Source of the DNA: Opitutus sp.
Lineage (GTDB): Bacteria > Verrucomicrobiota > Verrucomicrobiia > Opitutales > Opitutaceae
Length of the DNA: 64,000 nucleotides
NCBI GenBank assembly: GCA_024998815.1
Contig: JACEUQ010000002.1
Coordinates: forward strand, 61,001-125,000
Reading direction: 5' to 3'
The number at the start of each line of letters is the position of its first letter. Within the stretch, counting starts at the first letter, position 1. The notes beneath the pieces were generated by a model. The model did not search any database. It was not told the origin of the DNA and was given only the letters and a program-made list of their open reading frames with translations. A program made the position numbers and the translations under genes. Of this stretch, positions 54,167-63,639 are shown piece after piece.

Positions 54167-54823
54167 ATGTCCTCCTCACACTCGTCCGCTCCCAAGTTGT
54201 GTAATCCCGCCGTTGTCGGCCTGGCTGGCTTCGGCCTGACCACGCTGATCCTTCAGCTCCACACCCTGGAGTTGGTCGGCCTCGGGCCGGTGATCTGGCT
54301 CGGCCTGTTTTTCGGCGGTTTGGCGCAGCTCATCGCCGGCCTGCAGGAAATGAAGACGGGCAACAATTTCGGCTACTGCGCCTTCACCAGTTACGGTGCG
54401 TTCTGGATTTCGCTCTGCGCGATGCTCATCGCCGGCCAGTTCGGCTTTCTCAAAGCCTCGACCACCGACGTGGGCTGGTTCTTGGTGGCGTGGACCCTGT
54501 TCACCGCGATTTTGTGGGTGGGCGCGCTGCGTATCCACGGAGCCATGGCGACCACCTTTACGTTACTCTTGGCCGGGTTTGTCCTGCTCGACGTGGGCCA
54601 CTTCGGTTTCCCCATTCTGAATAAGGTGGCTGCCTACGTGCTCATCGCCTGCGCGCTGGGCGCCTGGTACATGATGGCGCGGATTATCCTCAATGAGCTC
54701 TACGGCCGCGAACTGCTCCCTGCGGGCAAAGCCTGGATCGGCGCGCGTGTGGTGGTGGCGGCTCGCACGGATTCACGGGTACTCGACGTTAAAGTAAAAA
54801 CCTCTGCCGAGGTGACGGTTTAA
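54167..54823 (+). CDS. satP: acetate uptake transporter, SatP/GPR1 family
   Basis: A 218-residue membrane protein with six helices. Family motifs are NPAVVGLAGFGLTTLILQLH at the N terminus (the NPAPLGL motif) and FGYCAFTSYGAFWISL in the middle. It imports acetate or succinate with protons. The C-terminal tail is about 20 residues longer than in E. coli SatP. It fits with the pta pair at 31-33 kb for acetate use, though the genes are 20 kb apart. It starts with ATG. Confidence 0.92.
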   Translation: MSSSHSSAPKLCNPAVVGLAGFGLTTLILQLHTLELVGLGPVIWLGLFFGGLAQLIAGLQEMKTGNNFGYCAFTSYGAFWISLCAMLIAGQFGFLKASTTDVGWFLVAWTLFTAILWVGALRIHGAMATTFTLLLAGFVLLDVGHFGFPILNKVAAYVLIACALGAWYMMARIILNELYGRELLPAGKAWIGARVVVAARTDSRVLDVKVKTSAEVTV

Positions 54824-54867
54824 ACCAAAGTCCCCTCCGTGGCGCTTTGGCTTTAAACCGAGGCGCC

Positions 54868-57102
54868 TTAACGGCACGCGCGCCGGGCCCGACCAAAGGT
54901 CGCTCGTGCATCGGGCCAACCGGTCTTGGGCCCGTAACGCAGGCGCTCCAGCTCGGCCTGTAATGTTAACCCCTCAACGGTGCCGGCTCCCTGCGGTTGC
55001 GTCGCCTTGAGACGGCGCAACCAATGCCCCGCCTCCCGCCGTACCGGGTCGAGCCCCGTGTGCGTCAGGCCGTTGCGCCAACGCCGCCACCGGTCACGCA
55101 GCCAATAGGTCCAACCCAGCGCGACTCCGGCACCACCGACCACCACGGCCACGATTACCAGCAACCGCCGCAGATCCCAAGGCCGCTGCAGCCATTCGCC
55201 GGCCTCTTTGAGCAGGCGGCGGATCGACTGCTTGAGCTGCTGAGCACGGTTTTCGATCGCCACTTTGGCACTCCGCGCCAACTCGGCTTGGGCCTTCTGG
55301 TCGAAGTCCACGATGCGCCGGTACCAGAACACGCGCAGGCCATCGAGTTTCGCCGACCAACTCCGGTCGCTGATGCGGGCCAGGAGCGCAGCAGCGTTTT
55401 CCAGCCTGGCGTCCGGCGCCACTTCGGGCGCACCTGGCGTGGGGTCGACGCGCATCCAGGTTTGTTTTTTGGCGTCGAAGAGCTCGCACCACGCATGCGC
55501 GTCGGAATTGCGAATGGTGAGATTGCGGCTGGTGGTGTTCCAGCTGCCGCCACGGAATCCGGTGACCATCCGCGTCGGGTAACCCGCCGAGCGCGCCAGC
55601 AGCGTAAACGCGCCCGCAAACAGCTCGCAGTGCCCGGGTGCATCCGAATTCATCCAGCGCACCAGGGGATCGCCTGTCCCCGCAGCCAGCGTCATGCGCA
55701 TCGAGTAACGGTGCGTCTGCGCCAGCCACTGGGTGGCGAGCCGGGCAAAGGCCGCCGCGTCATCGCTCGGCGCATTGAGCGCACCCGCCCAGGCGTCCAG
55801 ACGTGCGCGGTCAGCCGAATCCAATTTGATCTCTAGGAACGACGGACGGGTTAACAACTCCCGTTCGCCGCCTGCCGAATCGCTTCCAGCTTTGCTAGCC
55901 TTACCCGCCACATCGCGGGGCGGCGAAACCTCGGGCGAGCCCAACTCCGAAGCGGGGCGTATTCCCTCGACGCGGTAGGCGAACATCTTGGCGGGCGTTT
56001 TGCCCAGGCGCAGCAGCCGCAGCGTGTCATGAATCGCGTAAGTCTGCGGCCCGTCGTTGAACTGCAGCCGACTGAAATCACCGAGCAGGGGCAAGTAATG
56101 CGACGTGCCACCCTCCAAATAAAAAGTCCACACGGAGTCGGAGGTGCTCGGCCGGGCGCCGCCGCTGATAATCTGCGCAGGTTGGCGCTGGTCGAGGAGC
56201 TGGCGCTTGAGCTGCTCCGAGGTGCTAAATGTTCCCTTCGCGTACTCATCGAGCACCAGCATGCGCCAATAGAGTTGGGCCGGGATTTGGGATGGATCTG
56301 AAACGTCCACGCTCAAGGCAACGCTGGTGTCCTGCTGGATGTCGGTCACGTCGCCAAAGCTGACGTTTTCACTGAACCCGGTTTTCGATTTTTGGGTGAT
56401 CAGGTTATCGAGGAAAAGGTTGTTGCTGAATTCGAAGCGCGGCAGGGCAAAAAACAGCAGCGCCGAAAGCCCGACGACGCCTCCAAACAACCCCACCCCG
56501 AGCGTCGCCAGCCGCCAGTCGGTCGCCTCGCGCAGGCGTCGCGCCAGCCGCAGCCACTCCAGCTGCATCCAGACCGGCGGCGTTTGTAGGGAATAAACCA
56601 CGACGGGGTGGCCGGACTCGGCGGCGTCGATCAGGTTCATCACCAGCAGCAGCACCAGCGTACAGCCGGTGAAGGCCACGATTTGAAACGCAAAGGCGAG
56701 CGACACCGAGAGCACGCCCGACATCACCACCAGGAACAAGCCGAGTACGATCAGCTGCAAGTCGTCGCGGCGGCGGCGCGTTGTCACGGCGCGGTAAAAC
56801 AGCAGCATCAGTGACAGCCGGATGAGTGCGGGCATCACCTCTTTGCCGATGTAGTAGTCGGTTGCGGCCAGCGCTACAAAAAGCGGAAAAGCCAGCCGGT
56901 GCACCCAACGCGGGATGCGCAGGGTGAGCAACGGCCAGCGCAGCACCACCGGCACGCCGGCGGTGATTAACCCCAGCCACAACCACGCCTCCACCTCGAC
57001 GTAGAGAACGCTCCACGCGGCGAGCATAGCCAGGGCTCCACCCAGCAGCCATTTAAGCTGGTGGAGCTCGCTAAGGTTAAGCTGTGGCCGCTTTTGTTCC
57101 AT
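54868..57102 (-). CDS. TgpA-like transglutaminase membrane protein (DUF3488)
   Basis: A 744-residue protein. Five or six N-terminal helices (to about 210) are followed by a large periplasmic transglutaminase domain. Its Cys is in PGHCELFAGAFTLLARSAGYPTRMVTGF (near residue 490), the His in NSDAHAWCELFD and the Asp in VDPTPGAPE. Another helix (LLVIVAVVVGGAGVALGWTYWL) precedes a cytoplasmic tail. This is the third gene of a MoxR-DUF58-TgpA cluster; it overlaps the DUF58 gene by 26 bases. The substrate is unknown and is probably an envelope peptide or protein. Confidence 0.92.
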   Translation of the reverse strand: MEQKRPQLNLSELHQLKWLLGGALAMLAAWSVLYVEVEAWLWLGLITAGVPVVLRWPLLTLRIPRWVHRLAFPLFVALAATDYYIGKEVMPALIRLSLMLLFYRAVTTRRRRDDLQLIVLGLFLVVMSGVLSVSLAFAFQIVAFTGCTLVLLLVMNLIDAAESGHPVVVYSLQTPPVWMQLEWLRLARRLREATDWRLATLGVGLFGGVVGLSALLFFALPRFEFSNNLFLDNLITQKSKTGFSENVSFGDVTDIQQDTSVALSVDVSDPSQIPAQLYWRMLVLDEYAKGTFSTSEQLKRQLLDQRQPAQIISGGARPSTSDSVWTFYLEGGTSHYLPLLGDFSRLQFNDGPQTYAIHDTLRLLRLGKTPAKMFAYRVEGIRPASELGSPEVSPPRDVAGKASKAGSDSAGGERELLTRPSFLEIKLDSADRARLDAWAGALNAPSDDAAAFARLATQWLAQTHRYSMRMTLAAGTGDPLVRWMNSDAPGHCELFAGAFTLLARSAGYPTRMVTGFRGGSWNTTSRNLTIRNSDAHAWCELFDAKKQTWMRVDPTPGAPEVAPDARLENAAALLARISDRSWSAKLDGLRVFWYRRIVDFDQKAQAELARSAKVAIENRAQQLKQSIRRLLKEAGEWLQRPWDLRRLLVIVAVVVGGAGVALGWTYWLRDRWRRWRNGLTHTGLDPVRREAGHWLRRLKATQPQGAGTVEGLTLQAELERLRYGPKTGWPDARATFGRARRACR

Positions 57103-58279
57103 CGAGGTAAGCCGCCACGCCCCTTGAACCATCGGGGGCAAGCGTCATGAGATTGGTGCGCCGAGCCGAGGTCGACGCCGGGTGGTGACTCACCATGGCG
57201 GAGCTGGGTTTAACCAAAGCAAGGCGGTCGAGAAAGCGGTCGAGATCGTGCCGACGACGAATGGGCAAGAGCGGCTCGCCATCCAAGACGACGGCGACAA
57301 GGCGTCCGGCGCGGAAAAAATCCTCAGCGAGCGTGGCCGCGAGACTGCACATGAGTTCGAACTGATCGGGCCGCGGCCAATCCTCGACAGCCGTGCGAAC
57401 CCACAGGACGTAGCCGGTCTGGGTTTCCGCAGCGTACTGGCGCACCATGAGGCGGCCCAGCCGGGCACTCGCCTTCCAGTGAATTTGGCGCTGCGAATCG
57501 CCGTGCACGTAACCGCGCAGTGCGAGCAAATCGCCGCCCATGCCCGCCCGTAACGACCGCTCGACCTGCCCCGGCTGGCTCCACGCCGTCGCCGGAAAGC
57601 GCTGGTAGGCCACCGGTGCCGGCCACACCAGCACCTCGCGCCTGAGTTGGCTGCTCAGGATTTTTTTAAGGAAGCCAAAGGGGAACAGCGAAACCGCGCG
57701 GTTAACCTCCACGCGAAGACGCCCGCGGGTTTCCGGACGCAGCGTCCACTCCAAGGCGGTCGTGACCTGCGGATCCAGGCGTTCGCGCAAGGCAAGCCGG
57801 AGGGGTGTTTTTTCGCCCTGCGTCGCGACATCGAACCACACGCCGTAGCAGGGCAACAGCCGCTTGCCGTTGTGCAACTCGATGGCGGCAGGGTGGTCTT
57901 TGCCCGCCCGCAGCGGAGCCTGAACGGACAAGCGCCAGGTGAGGTTGCGGAGATTTAACCAGGAAAGAATTCCGCTGAAAACCAAGCAGGCCAGCAGCAA
58001 CGAAATCGCGATAAACAGGATGTTGTTGGACGTGTTGTAAGCCGCTACGCCAATACTCAGCGCGACTGCGACCACCACAGAACCAGGGACAGTCAGCATG
58101 AGCCTGTCTCCGCGTTTTGGGTAAACCAGCGACCACAAGATGGCACGCCAGCGATTGCGCTTAATCCCGCGTTTTTTCCGTCCCGTCGTTTGCCAATCGG
58201 TGAAGCCGGCCGTCGCGGGTCCAGGCGCGGCCGCTGAAGGCGGACGCAAGGGGGCGAAGTTACCTGCGGACAACGGCAT
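57077..58279 (-). CDS. DUF58 domain protein
   Basis: A 400-residue protein. Two transmembrane helices (VPGSVVVAVALSIGVAAYNTS; ILFIAISLLLACLVFSGILSWL, about 64-107) lead into a beta-rich region. The DUF58 core is VERSLRAGMGGDLLALRGYVHGDSQRQIHWKASARLGRLMVRQY. DUF58 proteins have a von Willebrand factor A-like fold and work with MoxR ATPases. The N-terminal 45 residues are basic and low-complexity. It lies between moxR (76-base gap) and the TgpA gene (26-base overlap). Confidence 0.92.
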   Translation of the reverse strand: MPLSAGNFAPLRPPSAAAPGPATAGFTDWQTTGRKKRGIKRNRWRAILWSLVYPKRGDRLMLTVPGSVVVAVALSIGVAAYNTSNNILFIAISLLLACLVFSGILSWLNLRNLTWRLSVQAPLRAGKDHPAAIELHNGKRLLPCYGVWFDVATQGEKTPLRLALRERLDPQVTTALEWTLRPETRGRLRVEVNRAVSLFPFGFLKKILSSQLRREVLVWPAPVAYQRFPATAWSQPGQVERSLRAGMGGDLLALRGYVHGDSQRQIHWKASARLGRLMVRQYAAETQTGYVLWVRTAVEDWPRPDQFELMCSLAATLAEDFFRAGRLVAVVLDGEPLLPIRRRHDLDRFLDRLALVKPSSAMVSHHPASTSARRTNLMTLAPDGSRGVAAYLDGTKAATA

Positions 58280-58355
58280 GGCTCAGGTTTGGCGCGGGGT
58301 GTGGCGAAAGGCGAAGCGGGCGCGAAAGGCGCGGATGAAAAGCCGACGAGATGGG

Positions 58356-59327
58356 TCAGACCGGAGCGGTGATATTACCCACGATCCGGCGCAGGGCCGC
58401 TGTGATGGCGCGCCGTTCCTCCATGGGGTCGGAGCTTTGGCGCAGCAACGAAAGCCGATGCGCCAAGACAGGCACGACCAACTCCTCGACGTCCTCAGGC
58501 ATCACGAAATCGCGGCCGCGCAACAGCGCCCGTCCCTGAGCGGCGTGTTTGAGGGCCAAACTTCCGCGCACCGAAATGCCTGCCTTGAATTCAGCCTCCG
58601 TGCGCGTCGCACCGATGATCTGCAGGATGTAACTGAGCACCGAATCCTCGATAAACACCTGCTGGCAGACCGCCTGCAGTTGCAGAACTTGAGCCGCGGT
58701 GGCGACCGCGTTGAGGGCGATACCATCATAAGCGCTGCGGGCCGCGCGAAGGATGTCGAGTTCGTCGGCCACCTTTGGGTAACCCATGTGCAGCCGCATC
58801 AGAAAGCGATCCATCTGGCTCTCAGGGAGTGGGAAGGTGCCCTCGTAATCCACCGGATTTTGAGTGGCGAAAACCATAAAGGGCGCGCCCACGTCGTGAG
58901 GTTCGCCGTCGATCGTGACCATGGCGCGGTCCATGACCTCGAGCAGCGCGGACTGAGTTTTAGGCGTCGCGCGATTGATCTCATCGGCGAGAACGACGTT
59001 GGCGAAAACCGGGCCTTTTTTGAAAACAAAGCGGCGCTCCAATTCGTCGTAAATGGACACGCCGGTTACATCCGAAGGCAGCAGGTCGCTGGTGAATTGG
59101 ATGCGGGAAAACGCGCAATCCATCGAGCGGGCGAGCGAATAAGCCAAGGTGGTTTTACCCACGCCGGGCAGATCCTCGATCAGCGGATGGCCAGCGGCTG
59201 CGAGACAGATCAAAACTTGGTCAATCACCTCGTCTTTACCCTTAATAGTGAGGCGCATCGAAGTGCGTAGGCGGTCCAGCGTATGTTGGGCATCCTTGAC
59301 CGCCTGGCCAGAAACGAAGTCGTTCAT
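58356..59327 (-). CDS. MoxR-family AAA+ ATPase
   Basis: A 323-residue ATPase. Walker A is GVGKTTLA (55-62). Walker B is [25 protein letters not shown], and sensor 1 is [25 protein letters not shown]. The C-terminal lid contains GASPRGSLAL-like [26 protein letters not shown]. MoxR proteins act as chaperones that activate partner VWA-type proteins. Here the partner is most likely the DUF58 gene that follows. It is the first gene of the cluster. Confidence 0.94.
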   Translation of the reverse strand: MNDFVSGQAVKDAQHTLDRLRTSMRLTIKGKDEVIDQVLICLAAAGHPLIEDLPGVGKTTLAYSLARSMDCAFSRIQFTSDLLPSDVTGVSIYDELERRFVFKKGPVFANVVLADEINRATPKTQSALLEVMDRAMVTIDGEPHDVGAPFMVFATQNPVDYEGTFPLPESQMDRFLMRLHMGYPKVADELDILRAARSAYDGIALNAVATAAQVLQLQAVCQQVFIEDSVLSYILQIIGATRTEAEFKAGISVRGSLALKHAAQGRALLRGRDFVMPEDVEELVVPVLAHRLSLLRQSSDPMEERRAITAALRRIVGNITAPV

Positions 59328-60166
59328 AAGGCCACGTTGACTAAAAGAAAACCGCCGTCAACGGACCCGCGGACAGTTGCGCAGATTGGCACGGAATTCT
59401 TGTTGGGCATATCCGTGACCACATCCCCCATCGGCTTTATAGCGCATACCAGCCAAAATCATCCACCCAATAGGGGGCTTTTATTGAGGCAATTTATCCA
59501 ACGGCTACGTGAAAATCGGTGCCCCCCCCCCTTAATGTTATGCTGTGGCTATCGACAACCCGTTAGTGGTTCTAAAGGAAGCGCATTGCCTATGGTTAAC
59601 ACTCATTCGCGTTCAAGATACACCTAACTAAATCGACTTTTACAGGAGCGGCCGCCCTTTCGAAAACACCCTGCGCTAACGCTCAACGGTGACGCCCATT
59701 AAAATTGAATTCATAGCAATACCAGACGCTCCACCGGGTCACAACCGCCGCCATGTAACGTCAGATAATGGTTAGCTGACAAACAGAACGGCCTATACGA
59801 GGGTAACTTAACAACCCTACTCATCCCAATACTGATCAGCGCCTACAAGTTAAATCCCTGGCAAGTTCGACAACAACGAAACGTAAGGGCAACGCTTTAC
59901 AGCGCAACACTACAGCAAACAATGAATTGGCCTTAGCCTGCGATCACCGCAAAACACAAAGCGCTCATACGCAAGATGCCGCCATATGATGCGCGCAATC
60001 GTGGGTCACTAAAACTCAACCTAGACGTGCGGCGGTAATGCCTCCCTCAGGCAGCACCAACCACTTACAATGGGGATATAAAAGCATGCTCAGCTCAAAC
60101 CCACTTTATGTGCAATGATTTGCCTAAATCAACTATTCATCAGCCGCGAACTGAATAAAATATTAT
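59328..60166. other. long non-coding, AT-richer intergenic stretch
   Basis: About 840 bases without a convincing gene on either strand. It is visibly richer in A/T than the surroundings. It holds a run of ten C (59522-59531) and a segment GTTAACACTCATTCGCGTTC (about 59595) matching the MITE-like left end. Otherwise it shows no repeat or RNA fold I recognise. It may be decayed mobile DNA or an extended regulatory region for the nucleoid-type gene. Confidence 0.5.
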
Positions 60167-60206
60167 CTTTATTATAATAAAGACTTGCGCTGTTCATATG
60201 AACAGC
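60167..60206 (+). promoter_or_regulatory. promoter region with two perfect palindromes
   Basis: CTTTATTATAATAAAG (16-base perfect palindrome, 60167-60182) contains a perfect -10 hexamer TATAAT at 60173-60178. Six bases later GCTGTTCATATGAACAGC (18-base perfect palindrome, 60189-60206) lies near the expected transcription start, 17 bases before the ATG of the HTH gene. Both look like dimeric protein sites; the second could also be a 5' mRNA hairpin. No good -35 is seen. Confidence 0.6.
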
Positions 60207-60223
60207 ACTTATTTCTTTTCGAT

Positions 60224-60682
60224 ATGTCATTTATTGATCAAATTGCCGAACTCGAAAAAGCTAAATCTAAAATCGCACAAGCTGAAGCCAAGCTTGTAGC
60301 TGATCGCACCACCGCTCTTGCTAAACTCCCTAGCGACTACGGTTTCACCAGCCTTAATGAATTCATTAAAGCGCTGACTGCTGCCGCTGGAAAAGCATCC
60401 AAGGGCAAGAAAGGTAAAGCAGCCAAGGCCGGCAAGGCTTCCAAGGCCCCCAAAGCAGCCAAGGCACCTAAAGCCGAAAAGCGCGGTCGCACGAAGATCA
60501 CTCCTGAGCTCAAGGCCCAGGTGATCGAGGCCGTAAAGGCCGATAAGTCCGGCGCTGAAATCGCCAAGGCATTCGGCATCTCCCTGCCGAGCGTCCAGAA
60601 TATCAAAAAAGAAGCCGGCCTGGTAAAGAGCCGCACTGCCGCAGCCCCCGCTGCTGTAGTTGAAGCCCCTGCCGCTTCCTAA
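60224..60682 (+). CDS. putative nucleoid-associated protein: coiled coil, Lys/Ala-rich linker, HTH
   Basis: A 152-residue basic protein of three parts. Residues 1-35 form a charged amphipathic helix (IDQIAELEKAKSKIAQAEAKL) suited to dimerisation, like the start of H-NS/MvaT proteins. Residues 56-90 are histone-H1-like, made of repeated KAxKA/PKAxK units. Residues 95-136 form a resolvase-type HTH (KITPELKAQVIEAVKADKSG, AEIAKAFGISLPSVQNIKKE). The tail is Ala/Pro-rich. I start at the ATG at 60224. The DNA-binding role is inferred from composition and the HTH. A strong terminator follows, so it is a single-gene unit, perhaps self-regulated through the upstream palindromes. Confidence 0.8.
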   Translation: MSFIDQIAELEKAKSKIAQAEAKLVADRTTALAKLPSDYGFTSLNEFIKALTAAAGKASKGKKGKAAKAGKASKAPKAAKAPKAEKRGRTKITPELKAQVIEAVKADKSGAEIAKAFGISLPSVQNIKKEAGLVKSRTAAAPAAVVEAPAAS

Positions 60683-60714
60683 GCTGCTTAAAAGCGTAAA
60701 CGTTTCGCTGGATT

Positions 60715-60748
60715 GCCCCCGTGGTTCACGCCACGGGGGCTTTTTTTT
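60715..60748 (+). terminator. intrinsic terminator after the HTH gene
   Basis: A 10-bp stem GCCCCCGTGG / CCACGGGGGC with a six-base loop is followed by eight T. It lies 33 bases after the stop. Confidence 0.95.
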
Positions 60749-60793
60749 ACCGCTTGCGCCCACAGCCGTCGTGAGTGTGTCTTTACGGATTAC

Positions 60794-61714
60794 ATGAAGA
60801 TGCCCGTCAATTTTATACAGGCCAATACCAACGGCCGCCTCCACCCCGCAGACGAACCGTCCCTATCGCCACTGAATCGCGGTTTCCTTTATGGTGACGC
60901 TATTTATGAAGTCTGGCGCACTTATAATGACGTGATATTCGCTTGGAATGAACATTGGCAGCGACTGGAAAGCTCCGCCGCCGCGCTGTACATGGATTTA
61001 CCCTGGACTCAGTCGCAGATGCTTAAGGAAATCCAAAAAACCACCGCCGCTTGGCGTGAGCGAACAGGCAGTTTGGCAGAGCTCTATATTCGACTTCAAG
61101 TGACACGTGGCTGCGGGGCCATCGGGCTGGACGTTGCACTGGCCGATAAACCCGACTTCGTACTCTTGGTGCAGCCTTGCCCCTTATTGTCGGCCGCCCA
61201 AGAGTCCACCGGATTGCTACTTTCGTTGGCGCGAGGCTTGAAGCGAAACCACCCCGATACGCTTAACCCGGCGTGGAAGACGGGTAATTACCTAAACAAC
61301 CTGCTTTGTCTGCGTGAAGCCAAGTCACGCGGAGCAGACGAAGTGGTGATCACCAATTTAGCCGGTGAGATCACTGAGGCAGCGGTGAGTAATATTGGAT
61401 TTGTCCGCGAGGGTGCAGTGGTATTGCCGCCGCTCGAGGCTGGAATTCTAGCTGGGATTACACGGCGTATTTTGATCGATCGGGTTGCACCAAAAGCAGG
61501 TGTCCAGGTTTACGAGGAAGCTGTGCGCCCTGAAGATTTACCCAGCATGTCCGAGTGTTTTTTGACCGCGACTACAAAGGACCTGATTCCCGTAAGAGCC
61601 ATCGACTCCACCTCCTTTAGTATCGGTACAGACACCATTACCATTCGCCTGAAGCGTGCTTTTGCCGACTATGTAGCCGACTATATCAAGCTACACCCGC
61701 AGCAGTTACTTTAA
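60794..61714 (+). CDS. class IV aminotransferase (BCAT/ADC-lyase/D-amino-acid type)
   Basis: A 306-residue fold-type IV PLP enzyme. The start SLSPLNRGFLYGDAIYEVWRTY matches the family N terminus. The PLP lysine is Lys162 in NPAWKTGNYLNNLL, and the PLP-binding Glu lies in AGEITEAAVSNIGFV. GILAGITRRILID binds the phosphate. It could be a branched-chain aminotransferase, a D-amino acid aminotransferase or aminodeoxychorismate lyase; motifs do not settle this. I start at the ATG at 60794 (another lies at 60800). The earlier frame overlaps the terminator. It stands alone. Confidence 0.88.
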   Translation: MKMPVNFIQANTNGRLHPADEPSLSPLNRGFLYGDAIYEVWRTYNDVIFAWNEHWQRLESSAAALYMDLPWTQSQMLKEIQKTTAAWRERTGSLAELYIRLQVTRGCGAIGLDVALADKPDFVLLVQPCPLLSAAQESTGLLLSLARGLKRNHPDTLNPAWKTGNYLNNLLCLREAKSRGADEVVITNLAGEITEAAVSNIGFVREGAVVLPPLEAGILAGITRRILIDRVAPKAGVQVYEEAVRPEDLPSMSECFLTATTKDLIPVRAIDSTSFSIGTDTITIRLKRAFADYVADYIKLHPQQLL

Positions 61715-61972
61715 ACCAAGGCAAAACCGTAGCTTTATTAACCTCAGTTAATAATGAGCCTTAAACCAGCAAGTTATTAGGCTAAAGAGGGGGCCAACCT
61801 GAGTCACTAAACATGACCTGCAGGACGGCCCTGGGTTTGACAGACTTTAATGGCACGAAACAGACAATTAAAATTCGGATACCTTCCTGAGTGCTCCAAA
61901 ACTGAAATATCACAGTACACTTCTTCGATCGCCCCTTGCCCTTGAACAGGCAAATCCCGATTTTACCGAATC

Positions 61973-62539
61973 ATGAGTTGGACTGCTCCATTCCGCCCTA
62001 TTTTCCGCACCGTCGAAACCCTGTTCGACCGAGCTCTGTGTGTCGTCGGCGCCGTCGCTTTCGCTCAACTCCCGGAATTTATTCAACAATATAGGCAGCG
62101 CTTGGGCGGTCATCTGGACGAGGCTAGGCGCCAACTCGCTGAATTTGTCGCTATCGCAAGCCACGCCAAACTCAGCCTGACGCAGTTCATCGAACGGACT
62201 GCCACTAACCCCGATGCCACCGTTGCCCAACTCGGGGGCGTCATGCGCAACGCCGTCTTACGCGTTGACGAACTGGCCGCTGCAGATGCCGCCCTCAGAC
62301 ACGCCTCACTTTGGGCAAAACCGTTTATTTTCTTCAGGTACATCGACACGGGGATCGCGCGAGCAACGTGGGAAATTTACCGTCCCGCCGTACCCACCAC
62401 CGGCGAAGGGCTGTTCTACGCCCTCGCCGGCATGCTCACCCTGCTCGGGCTTTACCATGGGCTGATTAGGTACCCAATAACTGCCGCTTGCGCCCGTAGG
62501 GGGCACGCCGAAACCACCACCGGTACAAGGAAACGCTAA
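61973..62539 (+). CDS. DUF2937 family membrane protein
   Basis: A 188-residue protein. The opening TLFDRALCVVGAVAFAQLPEFIQQYRQRLGGHLDEAR is the DUF2937 signature. A long helical stretch follows, and a C-terminal hydrophobic helix (GLFYALAGMLTLLGLYHGLI) ends the fold. The function is unknown; an inner-membrane location is likely. The 258 bases before it contain no gene or repeat I recognise. It is a single-gene unit. Confidence 0.85.
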   Translation: MSWTAPFRPIFRTVETLFDRALCVVGAVAFAQLPEFIQQYRQRLGGHLDEARRQLAEFVAIASHAKLSLTQFIERTATNPDATVAQLGGVMRNAVLRVDELAAADAALRHASLWAKPFIFFRYIDTGIARATWEIYRPAVPTTGEGLFYALAGMLTLLGLYHGLIRYPITAACARRGHAETTTGTRKR

Positions 62540-62642
62540 AGGGAGATCACCACACTCAGCTCAGTCGTATCGTATTATCGACTACAGAATCATTCGGCTA
62601 ATCCAGCCTGCTCCGCCGTCTGCCCCCCCCTGCCCTGCCCAA

Positions 62643-63563
62643 TTAAGGAATAACCAAGGTTAGCCCGGGATGCAGCGCAGCGGCATTGGGCAAGACGCTT
62701 CGATTGGCCTGCAGGATGGACTGAACACGCGCGTTGTTGGCGCTGCCGTAGAAGCGCTTGGCGATCGAGTAAAGCGAGTCCCCTTTCTGAACCACATAAC
62801 GCCTACCGCTGACGGGGACGGCCGGGGCGGGCGCAGGTACTGCGGGACGAGACGCCCTCAACGACACCGTCGGCGCCACCGTGACCGCAACCGGCTTCGG
62901 GGCAACCGCCACGACCACGGGTTCGGCTGCAGGCGCTTCGGCGCTGATAGGCGATTCGGCTGGGTTGATCGCCAACGGGGCGAGTGCATCGTTGGGCTCA
63001 GCGACAGAGCCCAACGGTGGGGCCGAGACGGACGAGGTAAGCGGCGAAAGGGCGGAGCGTGATGTATTAACCGCCTGAGTACGCACCCCAAGGAGCTGAT
63101 CCTTGAGCTGAAGGTTTTCGCGCTGAAGTTGATCAACCCGGTCGAGCAGGTCGATTTTCTCCATCTGGTTATCCAACGGCTGGGCAGGCAAAGTGCGGGC
63201 AAACTCACGCGTTGCCGCGTCGATGCGCTGGCGCACCAAGTCGGACTGGGGCGAGTTGCGCTTCAATTCACGGAACCTGCGATAGTGGTAGATTGCCGCG
63301 ATCGGATCCTTGATGTGCTGCTGGTAGAGGATGCCGATCTCCAGGTGCGACTCAGGAGCTTCGTCGCCGCGCATATCGACCACCTTTAGGAAGGACGCAA
63401 GTGCCTCCTGATTGCGCCCCTGGCGCAGCAGATCCTTGCCTCTGCGATAGTTGGGCTCGTCGATTTCAGCGGTAAACGGAGACGCATCATATCGCCCGCA
63501 TCCCGCCGAAAACAGCAGTGCAGCCAGCGCACACAAACAAAGCGAAAAAAAGCGAAACCTCAT
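62643..63563 (-). CDS. LysM-domain lipoprotein with TPR-like region
   Basis: A 306-residue lipoprotein (lipobox FSAGC, Cys22). Residues 35-115 look like TPR repeats (RRGKDLLRQGRNQEALASFLKVV; HLEIGILYQQHIKDPIAAIYHYRRF). A short leucine-zipper-like helix (LLDRVDQLQRENLQLKDQLL) and an Ala/Pro/Val linker follow. A C-terminal LysM domain (YVVQKGDSLYSIAKRFYGSANNARVQSILQANR) should bind peptidoglycan. It probably tethers a complex to the cell wall. It diverges from kdsD. Confidence 0.9.
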   Translation of the reverse strand: MRFRFFSLCLCALAALLFSAGCGRYDASPFTAEIDEPNYRRGKDLLRQGRNQEALASFLKVVDMRGDEAPESHLEIGILYQQHIKDPIAAIYHYRRFRELKRNSPQSDLVRQRIDAATREFARTLPAQPLDNQMEKIDLLDRVDQLQRENLQLKDQLLGVRTQAVNTSRSALSPLTSSVSAPPLGSVAEPNDALAPLAINPAESPISAEAPAAEPVVVAVAPKPVAVTVAPTVSLRASRPAVPAPAPAVPVSGRRYVVQKGDSLYSIAKRFYGSANNARVQSILQANRSVLPNAAALHPGLTLVIP

Positions 63564-63639
63564 TGGAGGCGGTAAAAGGGATTGAACGAAAAAACGTTCC
63601 TTCTAAGTTTCCTAGTCCGTCAGTCGACTCAAACTCTAA

